Of a DNA stretch of 11,846 nucleotides, positions 4,623 through 11,846 are shown in pieces. The DNA is from Flavobacteriaceae bacterium. GTDB taxonomy: Bacteria > Bacteroidota > Bacteroidia > Flavobacteriales > Flavobacteriaceae. The notes beneath the pieces are model-generated. The model saw only the letters and a list, made by a program, of their open reading frames with translations. It was not told the origin of the DNA and did no database searches. How positions within the stretch are numbered: position 1 is the stretch's first letter; the number at the start of each line of letters is the position of its first letter. The stretch is taken from positions 1 through 11,846 of the forward strand of contig DAOUPU010000059.1 of assembly GCA_030625995.1 (NCBI GenBank), given 5' to 3'. A program made the position numbers and the translations under genes.

Positions 4623-5081
4623 ATGAAAGAAGAGGTTACAAAACTGGTCCAAGATGCCATTGCTGAAAATGAGGCTTTATTTTTAATTGACCTCTCCATT
4701 TCTCCAGATAATAATATAAAAGTAATTGTTGACGGGGATAAGGGTGTCGCCCTTAACGAGTGCATTCGAATCAGCAGGCATATTGAGCATAATTTGGATA
4801 GAGAGGAGACCGATTTTTCATTGGAAGTTACCTCACCGGATGTAACTGACCCTATAGTTAATAAAAGACAGTATAATAAAAATATCAACAGATTATTAAA
4901 AGTTAAAACCAACGACGAAAGTATAGAAGGTAATTTAATTGAGATAGATGAAAATAATATAACTTTACAATGGAAAACAAGGGAACCAAAACCCGTGGGT
5001 AAAGGAAAGCAAACGGTGGTAAAAGAAAGAAAGATACCAATGAATGAAATAAAACAAGCAAAAGTTAAATTTACTTTTTAA
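4623..5081 (+). CDS. rimP: Ribosome maturation factor RimP
   Basis: This 152-residue cytoplasmic protein assists maturation of the 30S ribosomal subunit. The N-terminal alpha/beta domain (about 1-80) carries IKVIVDGDKGVALNECIRISRHIEHNLD and the family signature SLEVTSPDVTDPI (66-78). The C-terminal SH3-like domain (about 85-152) contains EGNLIEIDENNITLQW and a basic insertion before the last strands. The length is normal. It is the first gene of the classical rimP-nusA-infB order, with 12 nt to nusA. The ATG at 4623 directly follows the stop of the candidate leader peptide, so re-initiation there is plausible. Confidence 0.95.
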   Translation: MKEEVTKLVQDAIAENEALFLIDLSISPDNNIKVIVDGDKGVALNECIRISRHIEHNLDREETDFSLEVTSPDVTDPIVNKRQYNKNINRLLKVKTNDESIEGNLIEIDENNITLQWKTREPKPVGKGKQTVVKERKIPMNEIKQAKVKFTF

Positions 5082-5093
5082 TAAAATTATATA

Positions 5094-6338
5094 ATGGAAA
5101 ATATTGCATTGATCGAATCATTTTCGGAATTTAAAGATGAAAAAAGTATAGATAGAGTTACGCTCATGGCGATACTTGAAGAGGTGTTTAGATCTGCCTT
5201 AAAAAGAAAATATGGTTCTGATGAAAATTTTGATATTATTATCAACCCTGATAAAGGTGATTTAGAAATCTGGAGAAACAGAATTGTTGTTGAAGACGGT
5301 GAAATCGAGGATGAGAACGAAGAAATTTCTTTAACGGAAGCGAGAAAAATTGAACCGGATTTTGAAGTTGGAGAAGAAGCGTCGGAAGAGGTAAAACTAA
5401 TTGATCTTGGCAGGAGGGCTATTTTGGCTTTAAGACAAAACTTAATATCCAAAATTCACGAACACGATAATACAAATATATTCAAGCAATATAAAGAGTT
5501 AGAAGGTGAATTATATAGTGCCGAAGTTCATCATGTAAGACATAATGCGGTCATACTTTTAGACGATAACGGGAATGAGTTAGTGATGCCTAAAAGTGAG
5601 CAAATCCGTTCTGATTTTTTCCGAAAGGGAGAATCGATAAGAGGTATTATAAAAACGGTTGAATTAAAAGGAAATAAGCCAACAATAATTTTATCCCGAA
5701 CTGCTCCGGAATTTTTAGAAAAATTATTTGAACAAGAAATACCTGAAGTATTTGATGGCTTGATCACCATAGAACGCGTGGCAAGAATTCCTGGTGAAAA
5801 AGCCAAAGTTGCTGTAGATTCTTATGATGACAGAATTGACCCGGTTGGTGCATGTGTTGGTATGAAAGGCTCAAGAATTCACGGAATTGTTCGAGAACTT
5901 GGCAATGAAAATATTGATGTGGTTAATTATACCAAAAATGATACTATTTTTATCTCAAGGGCTCTTAGTCCGGCTAAAGTTGTTTCTGTTAAGATACATG
6001 AGGCTGTGGAAGGTGAAAAACCTAGAGTTGATGTTTTTTTGAAACCGGAAGAAGTGTCAAAAGCTATTGGAAAAGGTGGTGTAAATATCCGTTTAGCAAG
6101 CCAATTGACAGGCTATGAGATTGACGTTCAGCGTGAAGGAGTTGAAGATGATGTTGAGTTAACCGAATTTTCTGACGAGATAGATGAGTGGATAATTAAT
6201 GAATTTAAAAATATTGGTTTGGATACTGCAAAAAGCATCTTGGATATGGATGTAATTGATTTAGTTAAAAGAACCGATTTAGAAGAAGAAACAATTATTG
6301 AAATTCAGAAGATACTAAAAGAAGAATTTGAATCTTAG
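5094..6338 (+). CDS. nusA: Transcription termination/antitermination factor NusA
   Basis: This 414-residue protein binds RNA polymerase and nascent RNA and modulates pausing, termination and antitermination. Domains in order: N-terminal polymerase-binding domain (about 1-125), S1 domain (about 135-200, with YSAEVHHVRHNAVILLDDNGNELVMP), KH1 (about 230-285, loop G256-M-K-G259) and KH2 (about 300-347, loop G326-K-G-G329, then VNIRLASQLTGYEIDV). One helix-hairpin-helix-like segment closes the protein (about 375-411). Enterobacterial NusA is longer because it has two acidic C-terminal repeats; the shorter tail here is usual outside that group. It lies 12 nt after rimP and 44 nt before infB with no visible terminator between, so the three are probably cotranscribed. 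Confidence 0.97.
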   Translation: MENIALIESFSEFKDEKSIDRVTLMAILEEVFRSALKRKYGSDENFDIIINPDKGDLEIWRNRIVVEDGEIEDENEEISLTEARKIEPDFEVGEEASEEVKLIDLGRRAILALRQNLISKIHEHDNTNIFKQYKELEGELYSAEVHHVRHNAVILLDDNGNELVMPKSEQIRSDFFRKGESIRGIIKTVELKGNKPTIILSRTAPEFLEKLFEQEIPEVFDGLITIERVARIPGEKAKVAVDSYDDRIDPVGACVGMKGSRIHGIVRELGNENIDVVNYTKNDTIFISRALSPAKVVSVKIHEAVEGEKPRVDVFLKPEEVSKAIGKGGVNIRLASQLTGYEIDVQREGVEDDVELTEFSDEIDEWIINEFKNIGLDTAKSILDMDVIDLVKRTDLEEETIIEIQKILKEEFES

Positions 6339-6382
6339 ATAAATTAATATCGAATAGAAAGAAGTTCATTTTAAATAATTTT

Positions 6383-9187
6383 ATGACAATATATAAACCA
6401 CAAAGATTTAATAAAGTTTTACGAGAATTAAATATTTCTTTAGATAGAGCTGTCGAGTTTCTTAACGGAAAGGGGTTCGATATTGACGCTCGTCCCACTA
6501 CTAAGGTGTCTCAGGAAATATATACTATTCTCTCGGATGAATTTCAAACGGATAAAAGTAAAAAAGTAGCTTCGAAAGAAATTGGAGAGGAGAAAAGAAA
6601 AGAAAAAGAAGAACTTCGATTAGCACAAGAAAGAGAGGCGGAGGAAAAACGCTTGCGGGAAGAAGCAAAAAGAAATGAAATTTATAAAACGGAATCTGAA
6701 AAAATTTCAGGGCCTAAAACCATAGGTAAGATTGATATTGATCCGAAAAAAACCGAACCAAAAGAAGAATTACCAGTTGCGGAGGTAGGAGTTGTAGAAA
6801 ATGTTGTAGTAGAGAAGGAAGTTATTAAAGCGTCAAAGAAACTTTCTGGATTAAAAAAAGTAGGTAAAATTGAAATTGATACTGATAAAAAGAAGACGAC
6901 TTCAACGAAAGAAGAGAAAAAAGTTTCTAAACCTACTCCTATTGAATCAAAAGAACCGGTCACTGAGGAGCAACCAAAAGTTGAATTGGAGAAAGCTGTG
7001 GAAGCTGAAGTGATCAAAACAGAGTATCAAAAATTATCTGGTCCCAAAAAGACTGGAGAAACAATCGATCTGTCCAAGTTTGTTAAACCAAAGAAAAAAC
7101 AACCAGAAAAAACAGACAAAAAAGAAACTGGTTCGGCAAAAGCAGCAGCCAAGAAAAAACGAAAAAGAATTCATAAACCACGAACCAATTTTAAACCTAA
7201 TCAGGGCCAGGAACAGGGTGGTGGAAGAAATAAAAGTGCCAAGGGTGGTGGAAGAAGACGGCCAATAGTGAAGGAAGAACCATCTTCTGAAGAAGTTCAA
7301 AAGCAGGTTAGAGAAACACTGGAAAAACTTCAAGGTAAATCGAAAAAAGGTAAAGGAGCTAAATATCGTAAAGAAAAAAGAGACTTGCATCGTCAGCAAG
7401 TTGAAAAGAATTTAGAACAACAGGAAGCAGAAAGTAAAGTTATTAAAGTAACGGAATTTGTTACGGCAAACGAGTTGGCTACAATGATGGAAATTTCTGT
7501 TACGCAGGTAATATCCGCTTGCATGTCCTTGGGATTGATGGTGACAATGAACCAAAGGTTGGATGCTGAAACCATTACCATTGTAGCTGAAGAATTTGGT
7601 TATTATGTGGATTTCGTTGATTCAGAAGTTGTAGAAGTTGTAGAGGAAGAAATTGATGCTCCCGAAGATATGGAAGAAAGAGCGCCAATAGTAACTGTCA
7701 TGGGACATGTAGATCATGGAAAGACTTCCCTATTGGATTATATAAGAAAAGCAAATGTTATTGCAGGTGAATCTGGGGGAATTACTCAACATATTGGTGC
7801 ATATTCTGTTGAGTTAGAAAATGAACAGAAAATTACATTTCTAGATACTCCTGGTCACGAAGCGTTTACTGCTATGCGTGCCAGAGGTACTCAGGTAACA
7901 GATATCGTAGTAATCGTTATTTCTGCAGACGACTCTATTATGCCACAGACAAAGGAGGCTATTAGTCATGCACAGGCTGCCGGTGTTCCGATTATATTCG
8001 CAATAAATAAAATTGACAAACCGGATGCAAATCCGGAGAAGGTAAAAGAAGAGCTTGCTCAAATGAACCTGTTGGTTGAAGATTGGGGAGGTAAAATTCA
8101 ATCTCATGATGTTTCTGCTTTAAAAGGAACTGGTGTACAAGAATTATTGGAGAAAATATTATTGGAGGCCGAACTTTTAGAGTTAAAGGCTAATCCGAAT
8201 AAAAAGGCCCAAGGATCAGTGGTAGAAGCCCTTTTAGATAAAGGGAAAGGTTATATTTCTACTGTTTTAGTAGATAGCGGAAAACTTAGAGTAGGTGATT
8301 TTGTCCTTGCCGGAAAACATACCGGAAAAGTAAGAGCCCTTCAAAACGAAAGAGGTATTAATATTGATGAAGCAGGACCATCAACACCTGTTTCTATTCT
8401 TGGTCTGGACGGTGCTCCTCAGGCGGGTGATAAGTTCAAAGTGTATGAAGATGAAAGAGAGGCCAAACAGATTGCAACCAAACGGGCCCAATTAATGCGT
8501 GAGCAGTCTGTAAGAACACAACGTCATATTACCTTAGATGAAATTGGAAGAAGAATTGCACTTGGAGGCTTCAAAGAGTTAAATTTAATATTAAAAGGTG
8601 ATGTGGATGGTTCCGTTGAAGCATTAACCGATTCCTTACAAAAATTATCAACGGAAGAAATACAAGTGAATATTATTCACAAAGGTGTTGGAGCTATTAC
8701 TGAATCTGATGTGTTATTGGCTTCTGCATCCGATGCGATTATACTAGGGTTTAATGTTCGACCATCTGTTGCTGCAAGGCAAATTGCGGAAAAAGAAGAA
8801 GTTGACATCAGGAGCTACTCCATTATCTATGAAGTAATTAATGATATTAAAGATGCCATGGAAGGGATGCTTTCTCCGGAAATTAAAGAAGAGATAACTG
8901 GTAACGCAGAAATCCGAGAGACCTATAAAATTTCTAAAGTTGGAACTGTTGCAGGATGTATGGTTCTTGATGGTAAAATTTATAGAAATTCTAAAATTCG
9001 CTTGTTAAGAGATAACGTAGTTATCTTTACCGGTGAGCTATCATCTTTAAAACGATTTAAAGACGATGCCAAAGAAGTTTCAAAAGGATATGACTGTGGT
9101 ATGCAGATAAAAAATTATAATGATATCAATGTGGGTGATCATGTTGAAGCCTTTCAAGAAGTTTCTGTAAAGAAAAAATTAAAATAG
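6383..9187 (+). CDS. infB: Translation initiation factor IF-2
   Basis: This 934-residue GTPase delivers initiator tRNA to the 30S subunit and promotes subunit joining. The N-terminal IF2-N domain (about 8-55, FNKVLRELNISLDRAVEFLNGKGFDI) is followed by a long Lys/Glu-rich linker (60-350). That linker contains three copies of a KLSGPKKxGKIDID motif and a Gly/Arg-rich patch (276-293). A second IF2-N domain follows (about 355-411). The G domain starts near 434: G1 GHVDHGKT (441-448), G2 around GGIT (465-468), G3 DTPGH (488-492), G4 NKID (542-545), G5 SAL (578-580). Domains II, III and IV then extend to the end. All GTPase motifs are intact. Internal starts such as the short IF2 forms of E. coli cannot be judged here. 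It is the last gene of the operon. Confidence 0.98.
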   Translation: MTIYKPQRFNKVLRELNISLDRAVEFLNGKGFDIDARPTTKVSQEIYTILSDEFQTDKSKKVASKEIGEEKRKEKEELRLAQEREAEEKRLREEAKRNEIYKTESEKISGPKTIGKIDIDPKKTEPKEELPVAEVGVVENVVVEKEVIKASKKLSGLKKVGKIEIDTDKKKTTSTKEEKKVSKPTPIESKEPVTEEQPKVELEKAVEAEVIKTEYQKLSGPKKTGETIDLSKFVKPKKKQPEKTDKKETGSAKAAAKKKRKRIHKPRTNFKPNQGQEQGGGRNKSAKGGGRRRPIVKEEPSSEEVQKQVRETLEKLQGKSKKGKGAKYRKEKRDLHRQQVEKNLEQQEAESKVIKVTEFVTANELATMMEISVTQVISACMSLGLMVTMNQRLDAETITIVAEEFGYYVDFVDSEVVEVVEEEIDAPEDMEERAPIVTVMGHVDHGKTSLLDYIRKANVIAGESGGITQHIGAYSVELENEQKITFLDTPGHEAFTAMRARGTQVTDIVVIVISADDSIMPQTKEAISHAQAAGVPIIFAINKIDKPDANPEKVKEELAQMNLLVEDWGGKIQSHDVSALKGTGVQELLEKILLEAELLELKANPNKKAQGSVVEALLDKGKGYISTVLVDSGKLRVGDFVLAGKHTGKVRALQNERGINIDEAGPSTPVSILGLDGAPQAGDKFKVYEDEREAKQIATKRAQLMREQSVRTQRHITLDEIGRRIALGGFKELNLILKGDVDGSVEALTDSLQKLSTEEIQVNIIHKGVGAITESDVLLASASDAIILGFNVRPSVAARQIAEKEEVDIRSYSIIYEVINDIKDAMEGMLSPEIKEEITGNAEIRETYKISKVGTVAGCMVLDGKIYRNSKIRLLRDNVVIFTGELSSLKRFKDDAKEVSKGYDCGMQIKNYNDINVGDHVEAFQEVSVKKKLK
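6698..7081 (+). repeat. Three dispersed copies of a KLSGPKKxGKIDID motif in the IF-2 linker
   Basis: Residues 106-123 (EKISGPKTIGKIDIDPKK), 152-170 (KKLSGLKKVGKIEIDTDKK) and 216-233 (QKLSGPKKTGETIDLSKF) share (K/E)(L/I)SG(P/L)KxxGxxxID. They are spaced 46 and 64 residues apart in otherwise low-complexity Lys/Glu-rich sequence, which suggests short functional motifs rather than filler. Confidence 0.7.
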
Positions 9188-9210
9188 TATTTAAACATAG
9201 CACTACTTAC

Positions 9211-9253
9211 AGGACAGTATCTAAAGAGTTTACAAATTTCAAGATACTGTCTT
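9211..9253. terminator. Hairpin between convergent infB and carboxyltransferase genes, possible terminator
   Basis: GACAGTATCT (9213-9222) pairs perfectly with AGATACTGTC (9242-9251); one A-T and one G-T pair extend it outward, and the loop is 19 nt. It is the only strong structure in the 96-bp convergent gap. Neither strand has a proper T-run after it, so it is a poor intrinsic terminator. It may mark the 3' ends of both transcripts or protect them from exonucleases. Confidence 0.35.
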
Positions 9254-9283
9254 CTGAATTAAGATTCTAAAGCATAATTTGGA

Positions 9284-10825
9284 TTAAAGAGGAATGTTTC
9301 CATGTTTCCTCTTTGGTGTTTCTACATTTTTACCTTCCAACATTTGAAATGCCTTGATTAATTTTCTTCTTGTGTTCTTTGGATATATTACCTCATCAAT
9401 AAACCCACGTCTGGCAGCTCTGTATGGATGGGCAAATTTGTAGGCGTATTCAACTTCCTTTTCTTTCCATTTTTCTTCTGAATTTTCAGCTTCTTTAATT
9501 TCTTTTTTGAATATTATTTCAGCGGCACCCTTGGCACCCATAACTGCAATTTCAGCCGTAGGCCAGGCATAATTCATATCTGCGCCTATGTGCTTGGAGT
9601 TCATTACATCGTAAGCTCCTCCATATGCCTTACGTGTAATCACAGTAATCCTGGGAACAGTAGCTTCGCTTAAAGCATACAACAGTTTAGCACCATTTGT
9701 GATGATCCCGTTCCATTCTTGATCTGTTCCCGGCAAAAACCCTGGTACATCTACAAGTACCAATAATGGAATATTAAAACAATCGCAAAAACGTGTAAAA
9801 CGAGCCCCTTTGACAGAACTATTGACATCTAAGCAACCTGCCAAACTCATTGGTTGGTTTGCAATTACACCGATACTTCTACCTGCAATCCTTCCGAATC
9901 CTACAATTATATTTTCGGCAAAATCCTTATGTATTTCGAAGAAAGATTCACTGTCAATAATACCACTAATTACTTCGTGCATGTCATACGGTTGGTTCGT
10001 GCTTTCAGGAATAATAGTCTCAAGATCCATTCTGAGTTCATCTTCCAGCTTGTAGGGTAATTTTTGTGTGGTTTCACGATTATTTTGAGGTATATAACTC
10101 AATAATTTTTTTAAATCATTCAAACATTGAACATCATTCGCAGAAGTAATATGCGTCACTCCAGATTTGCTTGCATGTGTACTTGCACCACCCAATTCTT
10201 CGGCGGTTACTTCCTCATTTGTAACCGTCTTTACAACGTTAGGACCGGTAACAAACATATAACTTGTTTCTTGTACCATCAAGGTAAAATCTGTCATAGC
10301 AGGTGAATAAACTGCCCCGCCTGCACAAGGTCCCATAATTGCTGAAAGTTGTGGTATTACACCTGACGCCTGTACATTTCTGTAAAAAATATCAGCGTAA
10401 CCTCCTAAGGATCTCACTCCTTCTTGTATTCTTGCTCCTCCTGAATCATTTAAGCCGATTAATGGAGCGCCAACCTTAACGGCATGATCCATAATTTTAC
10501 ATATTTTTTCGGCGTTGGTTTCGGAAAGTGCTCCTCCAAAAACAGTGAAATCTTGTGAAAAAACATAAACTAATCTACCGTCAATGGTTCCGTAGCCGGT
10601 TACCACACCATCGCCAAAAAACCGATGTTTTTCCATACCAAAATCCGTGGTTCTATGGGTTACAAGAACACCCATTTCTTCAAATGAACCTTCGTCTAAC
10701 AAATAGTTAATTCGTTCTCTGGCAGTCAATTTTTTCTTTGCATGCTGTTTCTCTATTCTTTCCTCACCTCCACCTAAATGTGCCAATGCTACTCTTTTAT
10801 TTAGTCTTTCAATTTTTGAATCCAT
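9284..10825 (-). CDS. pccB: Acyl-CoA carboxylase carboxyltransferase (beta) subunit, probably propionyl-CoA carboxylase
   Basis: This 513-residue subunit transfers the carboxyl group from biotin to an acyl-CoA, for propionyl-CoA giving (S)-methylmalonyl-CoA. It has both crotonase-like halves of the family. The N half carries the oxyanion-hole segment NDSGGARIQEG (126-136) and MGPCAGGAVYSPA (164-176). The C half carries DVPGFLPGTDQEWNGII (359-375), then RKAYGGAYDVMNSKHIGAD and WPTAEIAVMGAKGAAEI. Asp406, directly after GGAY, is the residue that in Streptomyces enzymes marks propionyl-CoA specificity (Ile in the acetyl-CoA enzyme), so propionyl-CoA is the likely substrate by inference. The length is typical. 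The ATG at 10825 lies 22 nt after the biotin carboxylase stop, and the pair should be cotranscribed. The biotin carrier gene is not between them. Confidence 0.93.
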   Translation of the reverse strand: MDSKIERLNKRVALAHLGGGEERIEKQHAKKKLTARERINYLLDEGSFEEMGVLVTHRTTDFGMEKHRFFGDGVVTGYGTIDGRLVYVFSQDFTVFGGALSETNAEKICKIMDHAVKVGAPLIGLNDSGGARIQEGVRSLGGYADIFYRNVQASGVIPQLSAIMGPCAGGAVYSPAMTDFTLMVQETSYMFVTGPNVVKTVTNEEVTAEELGGASTHASKSGVTHITSANDVQCLNDLKKLLSYIPQNNRETTQKLPYKLEDELRMDLETIIPESTNQPYDMHEVISGIIDSESFFEIHKDFAENIIVGFGRIAGRSIGVIANQPMSLAGCLDVNSSVKGARFTRFCDCFNIPLLVLVDVPGFLPGTDQEWNGIITNGAKLLYALSEATVPRITVITRKAYGGAYDVMNSKHIGADMNYAWPTAEIAVMGAKGAAEIIFKKEIKEAENSEEKWKEKEVEYAYKFAHPYRAARRGFIDEVIYPKNTRRKLIKAFQMLEGKNVETPKRKHGNIPL

Positions 10826-10847
10826 AATTTCTTTGGTTTTAAGACAA

Positions 10848-11846
10848 CTAATTCACTAAAACTCTCAATTTCTTTTGTTCTTCCAGGTAGATCTTTAATC
10901 CGATCATAGCAGCCATTTTAGCTTCTTCCTCCAGTTCTAACTTTAATTTATCGGCCGAATAATAATTTTTCACAAAATGCGTATCAAATTTTCCTGTTCT
11001 AAATGCCTTATGCTCACACACAAATTTCCCGAAAGGGAGCGTAGTAAGCACACCTTCGATGTCATAATTATTAATTGCCCTAATCATCAATTGAATGGCT
11101 TCCATTCTGTTTTTACCATAAGTAATTAGTTTTGATAACATTGGATCGTAATAGATGGGTATTTCCATGCCTTCTTCATAACCGTCATCCAACCTGATAT
11201 TTTTCCCTTCCGGAATTTTATACCTATTTAAAATTCCGACATTAGGTAAAAAATCGTTTAAAGAATCTTCGGCATATACCCTTAACTCAATAGCATGACC
11301 ATTAATATGTACATCTTCTTGTACAAAAGATATTCTTTGTCCTCTCGCAATGTTTATTTGCTCTTCTACCAGATCAATACCTGTAATGAATTCAGTTACA
11401 GGGTGCTCCACCTGCAATCGTGTATTCATTTCTAAAAAATAAAATTTCATGTTCTCATCCAGTAAAAATTCAACGGTACCAGCCCCTAAATAATTACACG
11501 ACTTGGCAACTTTAATGGCTGCATCCCCCATTTTTTGTCTTAATTCAGGAGTTAAGATAGAAGATGGTGCCTCTTCAATAACTTTTTGATGCCTCCTCTG
11601 AATACTGCATTCTCTTTCAAATAAATGAACAATATTACCATGACTGTCCGCAAGTACCTGAATTTCAATATGTCGGGGAGATGAAATATATTTTTCAATA
11701 AAAACAGATCCGTCACCAAAAGCAGAGGTTGCTTCACTAATTGCACGTTTCATTTGTGCTCCAAGCGTCTCCTCATTTTCTACTATTCGCATACCCTTTC
11801 CACCTCCACCGGCAGCTGCCTTGATCAAAACAGGATATCCGATGTC
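10848..11846 (-). CDS. accC: Biotin carboxylase subunit of acyl-CoA carboxylase, 5' end outside window
   Basis: The frame is open to the window edge and gives 332 residues, starting inside the ATP-grasp domain with DIGYPVLIKAAAGGGGKGMR. By comparison with E. coli AccC roughly the first 150 residues are missing. This enzyme carboxylates biotin using ATP and bicarbonate. In visible numbering the Gly-rich ATP loop is at 9-20, and ERECSIQRRHQKVIEEAPS is followed by the catalytic and metal-binding set E126, E139, N141, R143, Q145, E147 and the active-site Arg189 in ELRVYAED. The C-terminal domain is complete. The protein ends shortly after the carboxylase domain (EEQKKLRVLVN), so no biotinyl (MKM) domain is fused, unlike PccA of alphaproteobacteria. 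It heads the visible part of an operon with the carboxyltransferase gene. Assignment to acetyl- or propionyl-CoA cannot be made from this subunit alone. Confidence 0.95.
   Translation of the reverse strand, partial: DIGYPVLIKAAAGGGGKGMRIVENEETLGAQMKRAISEATSAFGDGSVFIEKYISSPRHIEIQVLADSHGNIVHLFERECSIQRRHQKVIEEAPSSILTPELRQKMGDAAIKVAKSCNYLGAGTVEFLLDENMKFYFLEMNTRLQVEHPVTEFITGIDLVEEQINIARGQRISFVQEDVHINGHAIELRVYAEDSLNDFLPNVGILNRYKIPEGKNIRLDDGYEEGMEIPIYYDPMLSKLITYGKNRMEAIQLMIRAINNYDIEGVLTTLPFGKFVCEHKAFRTGKFDTHFVKNYYSADKLKLELEEEAKMAAMIGLKIYLEEQKKLRVLVN

Noticed and set aside
5087..5452. 121-codon minus-strand ORF, Ser-rich
   Set aside because: Antisense shadow of nusA; its Ser/Phe-rich composition arises from the Glu/Lys/Asp-rich sense strand.
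6339..6382. Possible internal promoter or terminator in the 44-nt nusA-infB gap
   Set aside because: No hairpin with a T-run and no TAnnTTTG match is visible, so the operon is treated as continuous.
7034..7399. 121-codon minus-strand ORF rich in Phe and Ser
   Set aside because: Antisense shadow of the Lys/Glu-rich IF-2 linker.

Overview
The window is AT-rich chromosomal DNA from a member of the Bacteroidota, most likely class Flavobacteriia. Four things support this. The genes lack clear Shine-Dalgarno sequences. Several are preceded by the Bacteroidota-type promoter (TTG/TTTG, then TAnnTTTG). One protein carries a type IX secretion (T9SS) sorting domain. The N-terminus and linker of the IF2 protein resemble flavobacterial IF2. 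No phage, plasmid or CRISPR content is visible.

Left part (1-4460) holds mostly small, separately transcribed genes with long spacers: the 3' end of a probable serine-hydrolase gene (1-228, +), a conserved-looking hypothetical protein (363-761, -), a secreted protein built of 36/37-residue tandem repeats (1000-1515, +), a secreted SYLF/Ysc84-type protein (1910-2428, +), a 113-residue protein that is little more than a signal peptide plus a T9SS sorting domain (3104-3445, -), and a two-domain universal stress protein (3629-4459, -). The spacers are not empty. They contain good intrinsic terminators, a candidate small RNA of about 109 nt (about 1628-1736), a 14-bp-stem palindrome between two divergent genes, and a 182-bp TTAA-bounded element with perfect 20-bp terminal inverted repeats (2516-2697) that looks like a MITE.

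Central part (4520-9190) is the classical rimP-nusA-infB operon (ribosome maturation, transcription elongation/termination, translation initiation). It is driven by a near-ideal Bacteroidota promoter. The short leader holds an intrinsic-terminator-like hairpin that lies entirely inside a 17-codon upstream ORF, whose TGA stop abuts the rimP ATG. This is a candidate translation-coupled attenuator and the most interesting regulatory feature seen here.

Right part (9284-11846, minus strand, convergent with infB) carries two subunits of a biotin-dependent acyl-CoA carboxylase: a biotin carboxylase cut by the window edge and, 22 nt downstream, a carboxyltransferase with the Asp typical of propionyl-CoA-specific enzymes. 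The biotin carrier subunit is not between them and must lie outside the window. Most of the window is ordinary housekeeping; the novelty lies in the rimP leader, the orphan sRNA candidate, the MITE-like element and the small secreted proteins.
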